NCBI GenBank assembly: GCA_014859105.1
Contig: JACUUX010000003.1
Location: 1-64,000 of the forward strand
Direction of reading: 5' to 3'
Source of the DNA: Nitrospirota bacterium
GTDB taxonomy: Bacteria; Nitrospirota; Thermodesulfovibrionia; Thermodesulfovibrionales; SM23-35
Length of the DNA: 64,000 nucleotides
Both the position numbers and the translations under genes were made by a program. The notes beneath the pieces are model-generated. The model worked only from the letters and a program-made list of their open reading frames with translations, was not told the origin of the DNA and ran no database searches. Below are positions 16,926 through 26,833 of the stretch, piece after piece. How positions within the stretch are numbered: position 1 is the stretch's first letter; each line of letters starts with the position of its first letter.

Positions 16926-17657
16926 ATGGAAAAGAAGAACGCTGTTGTCCTCCTCAGCGGAGGGGTCGATTCATCAACAGTTCTTGCATTTGCAAAATCT
17001 CAGGGATATGAATTATACGCTCTTACCTTCGATTACAATCAAAAACATAAGAGAGAACTCGATTCCGCAAAGATGGTCTCCTATACCCTCGGTGTAAAAA
17101 AACACCTGGTTATAAAATTTGACCTCAGAGAGATTGGTGGTTCTGCGCTGACGTCAGAGATGGAAGTACCAAAAACTTCATCCTTCATCCTTCATCCTTC
17201 ATCCTTTATTCCTGCTACCTACGTTCCAGCCCGGAATACCATATTTTTATCCTTTGGCCTTGCATGGGCAGAGGTTCTCGAGGCAGAAAACATATTTATT
17301 GGGGCAAATGCAGTTGACTACAGCGGTTATCCTGACTGCAGACCGGAATATCTCAAGGCATTTGAAGCAATGGCAAACCTTGCCACAAAGATATCTGTAG
17401 AAGGCAGGTTCAGGTTTAAGATCAACGCACCTCTTATCTATATGAAAAAATCTGATATTATCAAGACCGGAATGGCTCTCGGGCTTGATTACTCGTTGAC
17501 ATGGAGCTGTTATGATCCGCAGCCCTTAACCCCCCCTTCCCCCCCCCTTCTAAAGGGGGGGAAGGGGGGGGTTATTCCTTGTGGAAGGTGTGACAGCTGT
17601 GTCTTCAGGGCAATGGCATTTCAAGAGGCAGGGGTTAAAGATCCTTTATTGAGGTAA
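16926..17657 (+). CDS. queC: 7-cyano-7-deazaguanine synthase with repeat-encoded inserts
   Basis: QueC converts 7-carboxy-7-deazaguanine to preQ0 with ATP and ammonia, in queuosine biosynthesis. The 243-residue protein has the PP-loop SGGVDSST (11-18), [11 protein letters not shown] (99-109) and zinc ligands Cys195, Cys219, Cys222 and Cys225. Two low-complexity stretches look inserted. Residues 84-95 come from a tandem CATCCTT repeat. Residues 199-217 ([17 protein letters not shown] core) come from a C/G-rich palindrome and lie between the first and second zinc cysteines, where homologues have only a few residues. The frame stays open, so the protein is probably made. Confidence 0.92.
   Translation: MEKKNAVVLLSGGVDSSTVLAFAKSQGYELYALTFDYNQKHKRELDSAKMVSYTLGVKKHLVIKFDLREIGGSALTSEMEVPKTSSFILHPSSFIPATYVPARNTIFLSFGLAWAEVLEAENIFIGANAVDYSGYPDCRPEYLKAFEAMANLATKISVEGRFRFKINAPLIYMKKSDIIKTGMALGLDYSLTWSCYDPQPLTPPSPPLLKGGKGGVIPCGRCDSCVFRAMAFQEAGVKDPLLR
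17520..17576. repeat. C/G-rich palindrome inside queC
   Basis: Runs of C (7 and 9) and then G (7 and 8), each pair separated by two bases, form a long imperfect hairpin centred near 17552. It is read in frame within queC. Related shorter palindromes (CCCCCTTA then TAAGGGGG) occur in the intergenic repeats at 16780 and 31115, and inside hemD near 39012. Confidence 0.8.
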
Positions 17658-17713
17658 ATGCGAAAAACTCACCGGTAAAATTCAGAGGCCGTCATCTTAT
17701 CTGGAGAGTGTTT

Positions 17714-18250
17714 GTGAAAAAGCTGCAAGTGAACTTTGATGAAATACAGAAGGCTATGGAAGATGTATCAAGGGATACTTTTGATTATTACCTTGATACA
17801 GATACAGGTGATGTCATATCTTTTTCAGATGAAATCCTGAGGGATATGCAATCCAGACTGTATGAGGATGAATACGACGAGATAGATGAAGACATTGAAT
17901 ACATAGAATACGATGAGGAACCTGATTTGCCTGACTGGATGCTTGATGAGGCAGACCTCGCATTGGAAATCCTCCTCGATGAAAGCGGAAGATATGTTCG
18001 AATTCCCGAAAGAAGTTCGCATACAGCATATAAATCAATGGAAGAATTTATAAAAACAGTTAAAGACCCGACACTGAAAGAAAGACTAACACATGCCCTT
18101 CAAGGCAAAGGTGCCTTCAGGAACTTTAAAGACGTTCTCATTGATTATCCCAGGGAGAGGAAGAAATGGCACGGCTTTAATGCCAAGACAATGAAAAGGG
18201 AAATCATTGAATGGTTGAGGTCTACAGGGACAGAGCCAATGTCTTATTAG
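17714..18250 (+). CDS. UPF0158 family protein, copy 1
   Basis: This roughly 178-residue acidic, soluble protein matches the uncharacterised UPF0158 family. The typical features are LDTDTGDVISFSDE (about 30-43), a strongly acidic stretch rich in Asp, Glu and Tyr (about 50-75), RYVRIPERSS and a C-terminal GKGAFRNFKDVLIDYP followed by WHGF. I prefer the GTG at 17714 with GGAGAG six bases upstream; a GTG two codons earlier is possible. It lies 50 bases after queC. A paralogue is at 27502-27999. The function is unknown. Confidence 0.8.
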   Translation: MKKLQVNFDEIQKAMEDVSRDTFDYYLDTDTGDVISFSDEILRDMQSRLYEDEYDEIDEDIEYIEYDEEPDLPDWMLDEADLALEILLDESGRYVRIPERSSHTAYKSMEEFIKTVKDPTLKERLTHALQGKGAFRNFKDVLIDYPRERKKWHGFNAKTMKREIIEWLRSTGTEPMSY

Positions 18251-18273
18251 TAAATTTTACTGAAACAATTTTT

Positions 18274-18555
18274 TCATTCGAGCCCCATCTTTTTTAAAGC
18301 CTCACTCGCTGTATCCGTTGTATTAGGTGCTTCTTCCGGTAGATAGAGCATAACCCCACCTTTTACAGGTCTCATTACAATCTTTCCTTCCCGTGCAAGT
18401 CTGTTTGTTATCTCGACAGGATTTTCTCCTTCGAAATATTTTTTGAATGCATTATTAAACCCTGAATAGACTGTATGTATTCCCTTGTACCCCTCTTTCC
18501 TCAAACTTACTATCGCCTTTTTCACAAACTCCTCATGACTTAATCTCTCTGACAT
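18274..18555 (-). CDS. Small conserved hypothetical protein
   Basis: This 93-residue soluble protein begins MSERLSHEEFVKKAI. The start at 18555 is set by AAAGGAGGAAATC just upstream; an ORF extension of ten residues lacks a ribosome site. IHTVYSGFNNAFKKYF is followed by an EITNRLAREGKIVMRPVKGG segment that looks like the wing of a winged-helix fold. The C-terminus is a short acidic helix. It lies 52 bases downstream of rmuC on the same strand. No function is assigned. Confidence 0.65.
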   Translation of the reverse strand: MSERLSHEEFVKKAIVSLRKEGYKGIHTVYSGFNNAFKKYFEGENPVEITNRLAREGKIVMRPVKGGVMLYLPEEAPNTTDTASEALKKMGLE

Positions 18556-18607
18556 GATTTCCTCCTTTCGAAACTGAAAAGCCATTTATAATCTTTAATC
18601 AGAAAAC

Positions 18608-20032
18608 TCATTCGACTATACTCAGGTCCCTTGGTTTCTGGTCTATCTGTTCGATTACAGGTATTTCATCGGCACCGGTAACCCCGAGTTCTTTAAACCT
18701 CCTTACCGAAGGCAATATCCTCAATTCCATAGAACCAACTGCTTTATTATATGCACCTACAGCCTTTCCAAGATTGGAGCCGATGCTGTCCAGATGCTGA
18801 ACCAATGTGTTCATCCTCTCATACAGTTGACGGCCCAATTCACTGATCTCCTGTGCATTCTTTGTAATCTGCTCCTGCCTCCAGCCATAGGCGATAGCCC
18901 TGAGCAAGGCAATAAGGGTTGTTGGAGTTGAAATTATAACCCGTCTTTGTATGCCGTCTTCGATGAGGGTAGTATCTATGTCCAGGGCTGAACTTAAAAA
19001 GGATTCGCCGGGGATAAAAAGCACAACAAATTCAGGTGACTGACGGAACTGACTCCAGTATTCCTTGGATGCGAGTTTATTCATGTGTGCCCTGACCTGC
19101 TGAGCGTGCCTCTCCATCTTTGCCTTTCTTTCATCTTCTGTTTGAGCAGAGACAGCATCGAGATACGATTCCAGTGATACTTTCGAATCAACAACAATCT
19201 CCCTGCCCATAGGCAGATGCACTATCATGTCAGGTCTTATTCTGCCTTTCTCTGTGTCCATCGATTGCTGTTCAGTAAAATCGCAGTGCACAGACATCCC
19301 TGACAGCTCTGCAACTCTCCGCAACTGCATCTCGCCCCATCTTCCGCGAACCTGCGGTCTTTTGAGTGCCGTAACAAGATTGGTTGTTTCCCTCTGGAGG
19401 CTTTCATGTGTTGAGGCAAGTGCCCTGAGCTGTTCTTCGAGGCTTCCGTATGCTTTGTGTCTGCTCTCCTCGATTGACCTTATCTGCTCCTCATATCTTT
19501 TAAGCATTTCATGCAAAGGTTTTATCATCCCGTCCATTGCCACCTGATGCTCCCCGAGTTTACCTTTTGTATCTGCAACAACCTTCCCGAGGTGTTCAGA
19601 AGCAAGCCTGAGAAAATCCTCGCTGCTGCTTTTGAGAGCAGCTGATGAAAGAGCATTGAATGTATCTGTCATTTCAGTCTTCATCGCTTCGATAATCGCC
19701 TTCTGTTCATCGAAGTTCTTACGGGCTGCGTCAAGTTTTGTAAAAGCCTCAACCTTTGACTGTCTCTCGCTATCAAGCTCATTTCTCAACTTATCGATTT
19801 CGGATTCCCTCAAATGTACCTGCTGCCTCAGTTCTTCAATCCGTGCCTCTGCACTGCTTGCCTTTTTTTCGAGTTCAGTAAGTTGATTTGCACAGGAGGA
19901 TTGCATATCTGCAATCTGTTTTGTACAAATAGCCTGAAAACGGGCTTTTGACAGAAACCATATAATTGGTCCTGCGATTATAATACCACTTATCAAACCG
20001 ATGATTATACATACTGTCTGTGTCATGCACAT
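18608..20032 (-). CDS. rmuC: DNA recombination protein RmuC
   Basis: RmuC-family proteins limit inversions and other rearrangements at short inverted repeats, and they carry a restriction-endonuclease-like core. The 474-residue protein has an N-terminal membrane segment (about 7-26), a coiled coil (about 38-130) and the RmuC domain (about 150-440). The domain includes VRGRWGEMQLRRVAEL, RPDMIVHLP and VVDSKVSL, the last holding likely nuclease residues. A second ATG two codons in has better ribosome spacing. It lies next to the AddAB-like pair, consistent with a DNA-maintenance cluster. Given the many palindromes in this window, its presence is notable. Confidence 0.93.
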   Translation of the reverse strand: MCMTQTVCIIIGLISGIIIAGPIIWFLSKARFQAICTKQIADMQSSCANQLTELEKKASSAEARIEELRQQVHLRESEIDKLRNELDSERQSKVEAFTKLDAARKNFDEQKAIIEAMKTEMTDTFNALSSAALKSSSEDFLRLASEHLGKVVADTKGKLGEHQVAMDGMIKPLHEMLKRYEEQIRSIEESRHKAYGSLEEQLRALASTHESLQRETTNLVTALKRPQVRGRWGEMQLRRVAELSGMSVHCDFTEQQSMDTEKGRIRPDMIVHLPMGREIVVDSKVSLESYLDAVSAQTEDERKAKMERHAQQVRAHMNKLASKEYWSQFRQSPEFVVLFIPGESFLSSALDIDTTLIEDGIQRRVIISTPTTLIALLRAIAYGWRQEQITKNAQEISELGRQLYERMNTLVQHLDSIGSNLGKAVGAYNKAVGSMELRILPSVRRFKELGVTGADEIPVIEQIDQKPRDLSIVE

Positions 20033-20061
20033 CCCCTTTCATCTCTAAAGCCTTTCACATC

Positions 20062-22866
20062 CTACCTCCTTACCCATTGTGTTCCGCATATATATCTGAA
20101 ATTGCATAAAGGGCATACATTTTTAATATCCTTTGCAGGGGCAAAGGGCATTGAGGGATCAACTATTTCTTTTAATAAACTAATGATTATCTTCCTTAGC
20201 ATATCCATTGCCCTTTCAGTTTCTGACTCCTCGAAAGGAGGAATTTCTATATCCCTGCCCATCATTGAACGACCGAGAAGAAGATAGACCCCGCTCAGGT
20301 GTTTTATCTTTTTACCTTTTTCTAAAAAAAGCATGAGATAGAAGGGCATCTGCAGACTGCCGATGGCATTGCTCCAGGTATCTCTGTCATCGAGATCAAG
20401 CCTGTCCAGTCTGATTTTTAGCTTATCTTTACTGGAAGACGTTTTATAATCCAGTATAAAAATTTTATTGCCTCTTTTCTCTATACTGTCTATCCTGCCT
20501 TTTAATTTAAATGCGTCCATTTTTAGTATTATTTTCTTTTCGACATTAGAAATACTCACAACCTCATTTTTTATTAATGGCATATAATATCGTTCAAGAA
20601 ACTCCCTTAGACGATTTTTAATCTGTCTTCTTAACAAATAGATAGCACCGGTAATGTTCCTTCCGTATTCTTTTTCAAAGATTTCGTTCACGAGATTGTC
20701 CATTTCATGTAAATCGATATCCTTTTCTTTCAGAATATGGCCGGTCCTTTTTGAGAAATAGCGTTTAAGTGCATCGTGGACGATCTCCCCTATGTCACTC
20801 CTTTCAATGTCTCCTGTGACCTCATCTTTCTTTTCGAGTTTAAGGACATGGGTATAATAAAATTTCAGCCGGCATTTAAGATAATCATCTAAAGCACTCG
20901 GATTATAAGAAAATTCCCTCAAGAATCTTATTGCATTATCTGTTTTCTCTATTTCCTCCGGTATTTTATTTACGAGGCTTACCCTGTATTTGACCTGTTG
21001 AATATAGTCTTTTGAGTCAGTTTTAATATCTTTTTTCTGTCTTTCCCACAAAAGCCTCTCTACGAATCTTGACCTTTCCTTTTTGTCATTTTCTATAAAA
21101 AACAGATGAACCTCTTTTGCACCTTTCAGCAGGGTATCGAAATAATAGGCCATCAGTTTATCCCTGTCTGTATATGCAGGAATCCCCAGCATTTCTTTTA
21201 CCTTCAACGGCAGTAACGAGTCCTCCTTTTTTGTATCAGGAATTACCTCTTCATTTGCATCAAGGAAAAATATACGGTCAAATTTTATATTCCTTGTCTC
21301 TAAAAAACCCAGTATCTGCAAGCCTTTTAAGGGTGTACCTTCAAAGGGCAACCTTAAATTCATTATGTATTTTCTGAAAAAGGCAAAATAAGCCGGCACT
21401 TTCTCAAAGCAAACCTCTTTCATCAATGATTGCGCAAGCACATCCATCTGTTTTATGAAGGCTTCTGAAAACGGGTAAAAAAGCGGATGGAGTCTTGCTG
21501 TGCTGTTATTATAAATATAAGTCAAAACCTCCTTACATTTCATTGCGAAGTCTCTTATATCTTTAAAAGATACAAACTTCCCAATGGTGTTCTGATGAAT
21601 GATACTTAAATGCTCTTTAATATCCTTAACATTTATCCTTATCCCGTAATCAGAAATCTTATCCATGAGATGAGAAATATCTTCCTCTACCTCAGAAAGG
21701 GTTAAAAATGTCCTTGTCCTTTTCTTTGTGAGTTCATCTTCCATCGCATGGAGAATTATCCTTGTTATTTCAGCATTACCCCTGAAATAGATATTTTTGG
21801 TATAGGGATGAAGCATGAATCTCAGATAGTAAGGGATATATATCAATTCACCATCCATTGATGTTATGAGATCCATCAGATTATTCATAAAGCCAAAAAT
21901 CGGTGTTCTGTAAAGGGGATAACCCAGGGAGATGTTATAATCATCTTCATCTACAAACGTAAGTCCCTGTCTTATGAGAGGAAACAGTGTTTCAGAGGAA
22001 GGCAGGACAACAACAGTTTTTGTATCCAGGGGTTTATCTTTAAGGATATTGCCTGCTGCATATACCTCACCATGGGTATCAGGGCTGCTGTAAAAAAAGG
22101 TCTCCGGATAATTATTCCCGGTCTCTTTATTATTGGCAGTAATTCCTAAGTCCTTTAATTTATCTTTCAGGCCCGTTCCCTCCTGGAAGATGAAGAATGT
22201 ATTATCAAGGGAGGATAATTTTTTAAAAAGCCTCTTTTCTGATCCGGTCAGAGCGAAAAAACCTGCAAATATTATCTTTTGAAATTTATCTAAGATTGCC
22301 TCCTCTATTTCATCGGAGACGATTCTGTATCTTGAAGCCCTTGTCGAAAAACCAAGCTCTTCAATCCTCCTGTAAAATCCTTCGTAAAAATAAGACAGCG
22401 ACTGCAACCTGTTTAATGAATTTGCAGGTATGATTTCAGTTGTGTAAAACTCAACGTTTTTTAGCTGGTTGACAGTTACCTTTTCAATATACAACTCTTC
22501 CACGTCTTTATAGATCTTGAGACCTATGGGGAAAAATTCATCCGGGGTGATAAACCTCTGTCCGCCAGGTGGCAAGGGAATGCTTTTATGAATCTCGTAA
22601 AGTATGTAAATGGCATCTATTGTCTCCAGTTTTTTGCCTGACCTGATACCCTCGAAAACATAATCCACAAACTCATCCATGGAAAGTATAAGAGGCGGGA
22701 TAAAGCTTTTTCCGATTCTCCCTGCAATCTCCTTTCTCAGGAAATGGGAAGGTCTTTTTCCGGGGAAGACCACCATATTGTATGAATAATCCATCCCGCT
22801 GATCTTCAGATGCGGGATTATTTCATCAATAACGCTATTTTCGGGTGAAATGACAAGGGTATTCAA
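20062..22866 (-). CDS. addB: AddB-like exonuclease/helicase subunit, PD-(D/E)XK
   Basis: This 934-residue protein is probably the AddB partner of the AddA-like helicase encoded just upstream; together they resect double-strand breaks for recombination. The N-terminus resembles an inactivated helicase core without a clear Walker A. The C-terminal nuclease has IFILDYKTSSS (PD-(D/E)XK core). Cysteines in KCRLKFYY and in NVCPLCNFRYICG could form the AddB iron-sulfur staple. The gene overlaps addA by 4 bases (ATGA). Sequence divergence makes the exact subfamily uncertain. Confidence 0.83.
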   Translation of the reverse strand: MNTLVISPENSVIDEIIPHLKISGMDYSYNMVVFPGKRPSHFLRKEIAGRIGKSFIPPLILSMDEFVDYVFEGIRSGKKLETIDAIYILYEIHKSIPLPPGGQRFITPDEFFPIGLKIYKDVEELYIEKVTVNQLKNVEFYTTEIIPANSLNRLQSLSYFYEGFYRRIEELGFSTRASRYRIVSDEIEEAILDKFQKIIFAGFFALTGSEKRLFKKLSSLDNTFFIFQEGTGLKDKLKDLGITANNKETGNNYPETFFYSSPDTHGEVYAAGNILKDKPLDTKTVVVLPSSETLFPLIRQGLTFVDEDDYNISLGYPLYRTPIFGFMNNLMDLITSMDGELIYIPYYLRFMLHPYTKNIYFRGNAEITRIILHAMEDELTKKRTRTFLTLSEVEEDISHLMDKISDYGIRINVKDIKEHLSIIHQNTIGKFVSFKDIRDFAMKCKEVLTYIYNNSTARLHPLFYPFSEAFIKQMDVLAQSLMKEVCFEKVPAYFAFFRKYIMNLRLPFEGTPLKGLQILGFLETRNIKFDRIFFLDANEEVIPDTKKEDSLLPLKVKEMLGIPAYTDRDKLMAYYFDTLLKGAKEVHLFFIENDKKERSRFVERLLWERQKKDIKTDSKDYIQQVKYRVSLVNKIPEEIEKTDNAIRFLREFSYNPSALDDYLKCRLKFYYTHVLKLEKKDEVTGDIERSDIGEIVHDALKRYFSKRTGHILKEKDIDLHEMDNLVNEIFEKEYGRNITGAIYLLRRQIKNRLREFLERYYMPLIKNEVVSISNVEKKIILKMDAFKLKGRIDSIEKRGNKIFILDYKTSSSKDKLKIRLDRLDLDDRDTWSNAIGSLQMPFYLMLFLEKGKKIKHLSGVYLLLGRSMMGRDIEIPPFEESETERAMDMLRKIIISLLKEIVDPSMPFAPAKDIKNVCPLCNFRYICGTQWVRR

Positions 22867-25800
22867 TTGATGCTCTTTACCTCCCTCAAATCCACATAAG
22901 CGATTATCCCTTTTATCTTTTTATCAGGAAAGACATCGCGAAGTATCTTCATGTAACCTTTTAACTGTGCAATGTATTTTTCCTCTTCTTCTTTATCCCC
23001 TGTTTTGTAGTCAATTACGGTAACCCTATCTTTATCAATAATCAGTCTGTCCATCCTGTGGAGTTTCCCCTGTCCGTCAGAGAATTCCTGTTCTGTCTTT
23101 ATTATTCTTTCAGGCTTCAGTATGAAGAAATCCGAGATTTCATCGTGCGAGATTATTCCCTTTATAATTTTCGCCGCATGATTTTCATGATATCCAGAAC
23201 CTGTTACATCTTTTACTTTTCTTATTATATCGATGAGTTTTTCCTCAAAATTGCCGCCGGTATATTCTATATACGACAAAACCCTGTGGACAAACTCCCC
23301 TCTCTGTTTTTCTTCTATCCTGATTACCTCATCAGATTTATCCTTAAACTCTATAGTCTTATATTGATGATTAACAAATAAAAAATCAGAACTTTCAGTT
23401 CTTGCGACAGTTCTTCTTTCAGGTTTTTCTGAAGGAGAAAATTCTTCGACAGGAAGTACTTCAAAAGGAAATTTATCCTTCCTCCTTTCATCCCGGACTC
23501 CTATTAAATATAGTTCTTCTTCAGCTCTTGTAAATCCGACATAGAGGCTGTTAAGTCTGTTCACCATTTCCCCTGTCTTCTCAGTCCCGTATAACAATTC
23601 GAGTTCTTTATTACACCTTGAAATATCCCTGTTAATCTTCAGGAGATGAACAGCCTTCTCATCTTCTTTGACTATATAATCAAATCCCCTCCTCCTGTCT
23701 TCATAAAGAAGAATGATTACAACAGGGAAACCAAGACCTTTTGCCTTATGTATTGTCATTACGGAGACAGCATTCTCTTTCGGTATACTTATATTCCATT
23801 CGGATTCGCTGCCGCTGTCATCCGTCGCAAACTCAATAAATTCCTTAAGATTGTTATAGCCTTCTCCCTCAAGGTCCTTTATGACATCAAGTATTTTTAT
23901 GAGTGTTGCCTGTTCACCACCTTCGATATCAAAAATACGAAATACATTGAAAACTTCCGTGACAAGGTCATAGAGCGGCAGGTAACCGGCTGATTTGAAG
24001 AGCCTCGCAAAGTATTTCTCCCAGATTTCCTGAAACTCCTTCTGAAATGCCTTGTAAAGAAATTCCTCACCCTTGTAGGTCAATAAAAATTCTCTTAAGG
24101 TTTTTCTGTCTACACCGGATAAATCCCTTTTAAGAACTCCATTAAATATATCCCCGAGGATAAATGTTGCAAATGGCAGGTTGTCTCCGGGTGAATCGAG
24201 AAATTTTAATAAGGATACTATCTCACCTGTGACCTTTCTTTTCCTTATATCCAGGCTGCTGTAAGAAATGAAAGGAATACCTTTCTCATTCAGCCATGTA
24301 CTGATCTTTACAACATCATCATTTTCATGGGTAAGGATGGCAATGTCTTTATATGTATAACCCCTGTCGTATAGTTTACACACCAATGCCTGCAATTTTT
24401 CCTTTTCGATAGATACTCTTTCGTTTTTCTCACAGAGGACTACTCCGACATAACCGCTACCTTCATTTCCTTCCTTTACCTTTTGCTGAAAATCAGTAAG
24501 TCCGCTCATTGCCCCTGCATCTCTGTACTTCTCATCCTTTGAAACGTTTCTTTTAAAAACCTTTTCATTGAAATCAAGTATCTTTAAAAGGCTTCTGTAA
24601 TTGATGTCCAGTTCTTTCAATATATGCCGTGCTGATGGGAACGGGTTTTCTGTTTCAAGTTTTTTCATTATTCTATAATCTGCTCCGCGAAACCCGTATA
24701 TTGCCTGTTTCGTATCACCGACAACAAGGAGGCTTCCACCCTGTGAGAGTGAGTTTTCTACCAGGGGCAGGAGATCTCTCCACTGTATGGGTGAGGTATC
24801 CTGAAATTCATCGATAAGGAAATGATATATTGTCTCGCCAATCCTGAAATAGACATCAGGAACTATCTCTTCATTAAGATATTCCGAAAGATACCTGTTA
24901 ATATCCTCAATAAATACCTTATCCTGTTTTCTCTTTATATCCTCGATTGTGTCGGCAAATTTTTTATAGACTTTAAGATAGGATGAATAAAAAGACCTGC
25001 AATAAAATAATGCGAAATCTTCTCTCAACCGGGCAAGTTCCTTCCATAACCGGTCTATCTCTTCAAATGCCTTATGGAGAGAAGAAGCAGATTTTACGGG
25101 TTTTTTCACAGGAGGGTTTAAAAGACCTTTTTTCATTATGTCATTAAACACGCCGTCTCTGGCCAATGAGAGAATATCATTAAAGGAAGAATTGCCCCTC
25201 CTTTCCAGCCCCGATTCATTTATCTTTTCCTCTATCGATTCAACGAGATCACAGATTCTTTGTTTTATCGTTGCGAGCTCTTTTGAAGAGTCGTTTATCA
25301 CTGGTGTTTTCCCGACAGATGACAGCCTGGAGTAAACCTTGCATATTTCCCTGAAGAGGTTATCTGACGGATCCCAGAGGTAGGAGGAATCTGTCCCTCT
25401 GTACTCCTGAATTTTAGAGATAATCATTTCAAGAAGACCGGCCTTCTCTGTCCCTTCCCGGACATCTTTGAGAAATGTATTGAATGAATATTCCATTACA
25501 GATTCTTTATTCAGGAGAATGTCAAAGTCGGGATTATATCCAAAATCGATTGCAGATGCCTTGAAAACTGTTGTCATAAAACTATCAATTGTCCTGACCT
25601 GAAAATCAGAGTAATTATCCAGAATTTCTTCCATAAGCCGGCCTGCCTTTTCAATCAGCCTGTCTTTATCCAGGGAAACAATTTGAAAAATATTTCCTGC
25701 ATCATCAGTTTTGTTGAGATAAATAGATTTAAGCCACTTGAGTATCCTTCCCTTCATCTCCTGCGCAGCATTATTTGAAAATGTAATTGCAAGTATGTTT

Positions 25801-25952
25801 TTAAGCCTGTTTTTCGGTATCTTATCCGAGAGAATAAATTGCACATATCTCTGTGTAAGGGTATATGTTTTCCCTGAACCGGCGGATGCCTTTAATACCA
25901 GAAAATGGGGGAATTCAGTATCTGTATCTTTTTCTAATATTTGCGTAGACAT
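22863..25952 (-). CDS. addA: AddA-like UvrD helicase-nuclease
   Basis: This 1029-residue protein is a superfamily 1 DNA helicase with a C-terminal nuclease. Motif I is KASAGSGKTYTLTQRY (about 26-41). Further helicase motifs are LIDEFQDTSPIQW, VVGDTKQAIYGFRGAD, VMTIHKAKGLGFPVVI and YVGFTRAEEELYL. The nuclease motif VTVIDYKTGD lies about 50 residues before the end, with RMDRLI upstream. It probably acts with AddB on broken DNA ends. It starts 6 bases after the STAS-like gene ends, so the three genes may form one operon. Confidence 0.9.
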   Translation of the reverse strand: MSTQILEKDTDTEFPHFLVLKASAGSGKTYTLTQRYVQFILSDKIPKNRLKNILAITFSNNAAQEMKGRILKWLKSIYLNKTDDAGNIFQIVSLDKDRLIEKAGRLMEEILDNYSDFQVRTIDSFMTTVFKASAIDFGYNPDFDILLNKESVMEYSFNTFLKDVREGTEKAGLLEMIISKIQEYRGTDSSYLWDPSDNLFREICKVYSRLSSVGKTPVINDSSKELATIKQRICDLVESIEEKINESGLERRGNSSFNDILSLARDGVFNDIMKKGLLNPPVKKPVKSASSLHKAFEEIDRLWKELARLREDFALFYCRSFYSSYLKVYKKFADTIEDIKRKQDKVFIEDINRYLSEYLNEEIVPDVYFRIGETIYHFLIDEFQDTSPIQWRDLLPLVENSLSQGGSLLVVGDTKQAIYGFRGADYRIMKKLETENPFPSARHILKELDINYRSLLKILDFNEKVFKRNVSKDEKYRDAGAMSGLTDFQQKVKEGNEGSGYVGVVLCEKNERVSIEKEKLQALVCKLYDRGYTYKDIAILTHENDDVVKISTWLNEKGIPFISYSSLDIRKRKVTGEIVSLLKFLDSPGDNLPFATFILGDIFNGVLKRDLSGVDRKTLREFLLTYKGEEFLYKAFQKEFQEIWEKYFARLFKSAGYLPLYDLVTEVFNVFRIFDIEGGEQATLIKILDVIKDLEGEGYNNLKEFIEFATDDSGSESEWNISIPKENAVSVMTIHKAKGLGFPVVIILLYEDRRRGFDYIVKEDEKAVHLLKINRDISRCNKELELLYGTEKTGEMVNRLNSLYVGFTRAEEELYLIGVRDERRKDKFPFEVLPVEEFSPSEKPERRTVARTESSDFLFVNHQYKTIEFKDKSDEVIRIEEKQRGEFVHRVLSYIEYTGGNFEEKLIDIIRKVKDVTGSGYHENHAAKIIKGIISHDEISDFFILKPERIIKTEQEFSDGQGKLHRMDRLIIDKDRVTVIDYKTGDKEEEEKYIAQLKGYMKILRDVFPDKKIKGIIAYVDLREVKSIN

Positions 25953-25957
25953 ATCGA

Positions 25958-26518
25958 TTAAAGCCTCTTATATATCCAGACTCTTCCGCCGTTCCTTATT
26001 TCTTCTGTCCTTTTAACAAGTCTTTTCTTATGAAGATTCAGAAGCCGGGTGCCGCTTGTATTTGCAGGAAGTTTTAAAGATTCAGAAAGATCACCGGCGG
26101 TAATTTTACCTTTTTTAAGAATAAAATTAAGGGTCTCTTTGAGATAGTTATTGAGATCCCCGAGGAGTATTCTTCTGCCATTCCCCATTTCGGCAATAAC
26201 TGCAAGGTCTTTCCTCTCAAGGGCAACCTCAATATTTTCCTTCTGATTTTCATTCAGACCTGTCAGTACAATGTATTTATCTCCGTATTCTCCGCTTAAA
26301 AGCCTCGATATGAGCTTTGCGCCCACCTCATCGGCACATGAATAATCGATAATCCCTACATTTGAGAAATCGAGCGCGATTACCTCACCCTCTTTTTCTT
26401 TTTCGATATCCTTCTCAATACGTCTCCTTATCACCTGCCCCGACTGCCTCGTCACAAGGTCACGGGAGCCGTTCTGAAGCTCTTGTTTAAGGAGGTTATA
26501 AAGGTCATAGAATTTCAT
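25958..26518 (-). CDS. DUF4325 STAS-like protein with C-terminal winged helix
   Basis: This 186-residue protein has an N-terminal STAS-like region (about 45-100) with EVIALDFSNVGIIDYSCADE, the pattern of DUF4325. The C-terminal part (about 125-186) looks like a winged helix: GKITAGDLSESLKLP, then TSGTRLLNLHKKRLVKR and a wing with GGRVWIYKRL. This suggests a regulator whose DNA binding responds to a partner. It heads the addAB operon with a 6-base gap. A different STAS-like protein with an ATPase domain is encoded at 31407-32273. Confidence 0.68.
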   Translation of the reverse strand: MKFYDLYNLLKQELQNGSRDLVTRQSGQVIRRRIEKDIEKEKEGEVIALDFSNVGIIDYSCADEVGAKLISRLLSGEYGDKYIVLTGLNENQKENIEVALERKDLAVIAEMGNGRRILLGDLNNYLKETLNFILKKGKITAGDLSESLKLPANTSGTRLLNLHKKRLVKRTEEIRNGGRVWIYKRL

Positions 26519-26579
26519 TTGTTCTTTTTTAATTTATTCAAGATAGCGCCTATGAGTTTCACCGCATGCAACTTTCCTC

Positions 26580-26831
26580 TCATTTCTCCTCTACGAGCTG
26601 CCACTCTGCATAACCCTGTTTTCTCTCAGCAAGCTTTTTACCTTTTAATGTCACTTTCTTTATTGCAGGATGTGTCTTGACAGTAATGTAAGCCCGCACA
26701 AGATTGGCAATCGTGGCTTCCTGAAACACAAACTCTGTTCCGTCCTGAAGAACTATCGTGGTTATCAGATGCTTATGCCCTTCAGGAATCTCAGCAGTTA
26801 ATTCTTTTATGTCTTCGTTATGGAGAAGCAT
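26580..26831 (-). CDS. Small hypothetical protein
   Basis: This 83-residue soluble protein begins MLLHNEDIKELTAEIPEGHK. It contains an LITTIVLQDGTEFVFQEATI segment predicted to form beta strands and a basic, helical C-terminal half. It starts 2 bases after the four-helix-bundle gene ends, so it is probably co-transcribed with it. No family is recognised. Confidence 0.55.
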   Translation of the reverse strand: MLLHNEDIKELTAEIPEGHKHLITTIVLQDGTEFVFQEATIANLVRAYITVKTHPAIKKVTLKGKKLAERKQGYAEWQLVEEK

Positions 26832-26833
26832 AG

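Noticed and set aside
17520-17576. C/G palindrome in queC as an intrinsic terminator or pseudogene break
   Set aside because: There is no T run after it, and the frame continues into the conserved zinc motif CGRCDSC, so it is better read as an in-frame insert.
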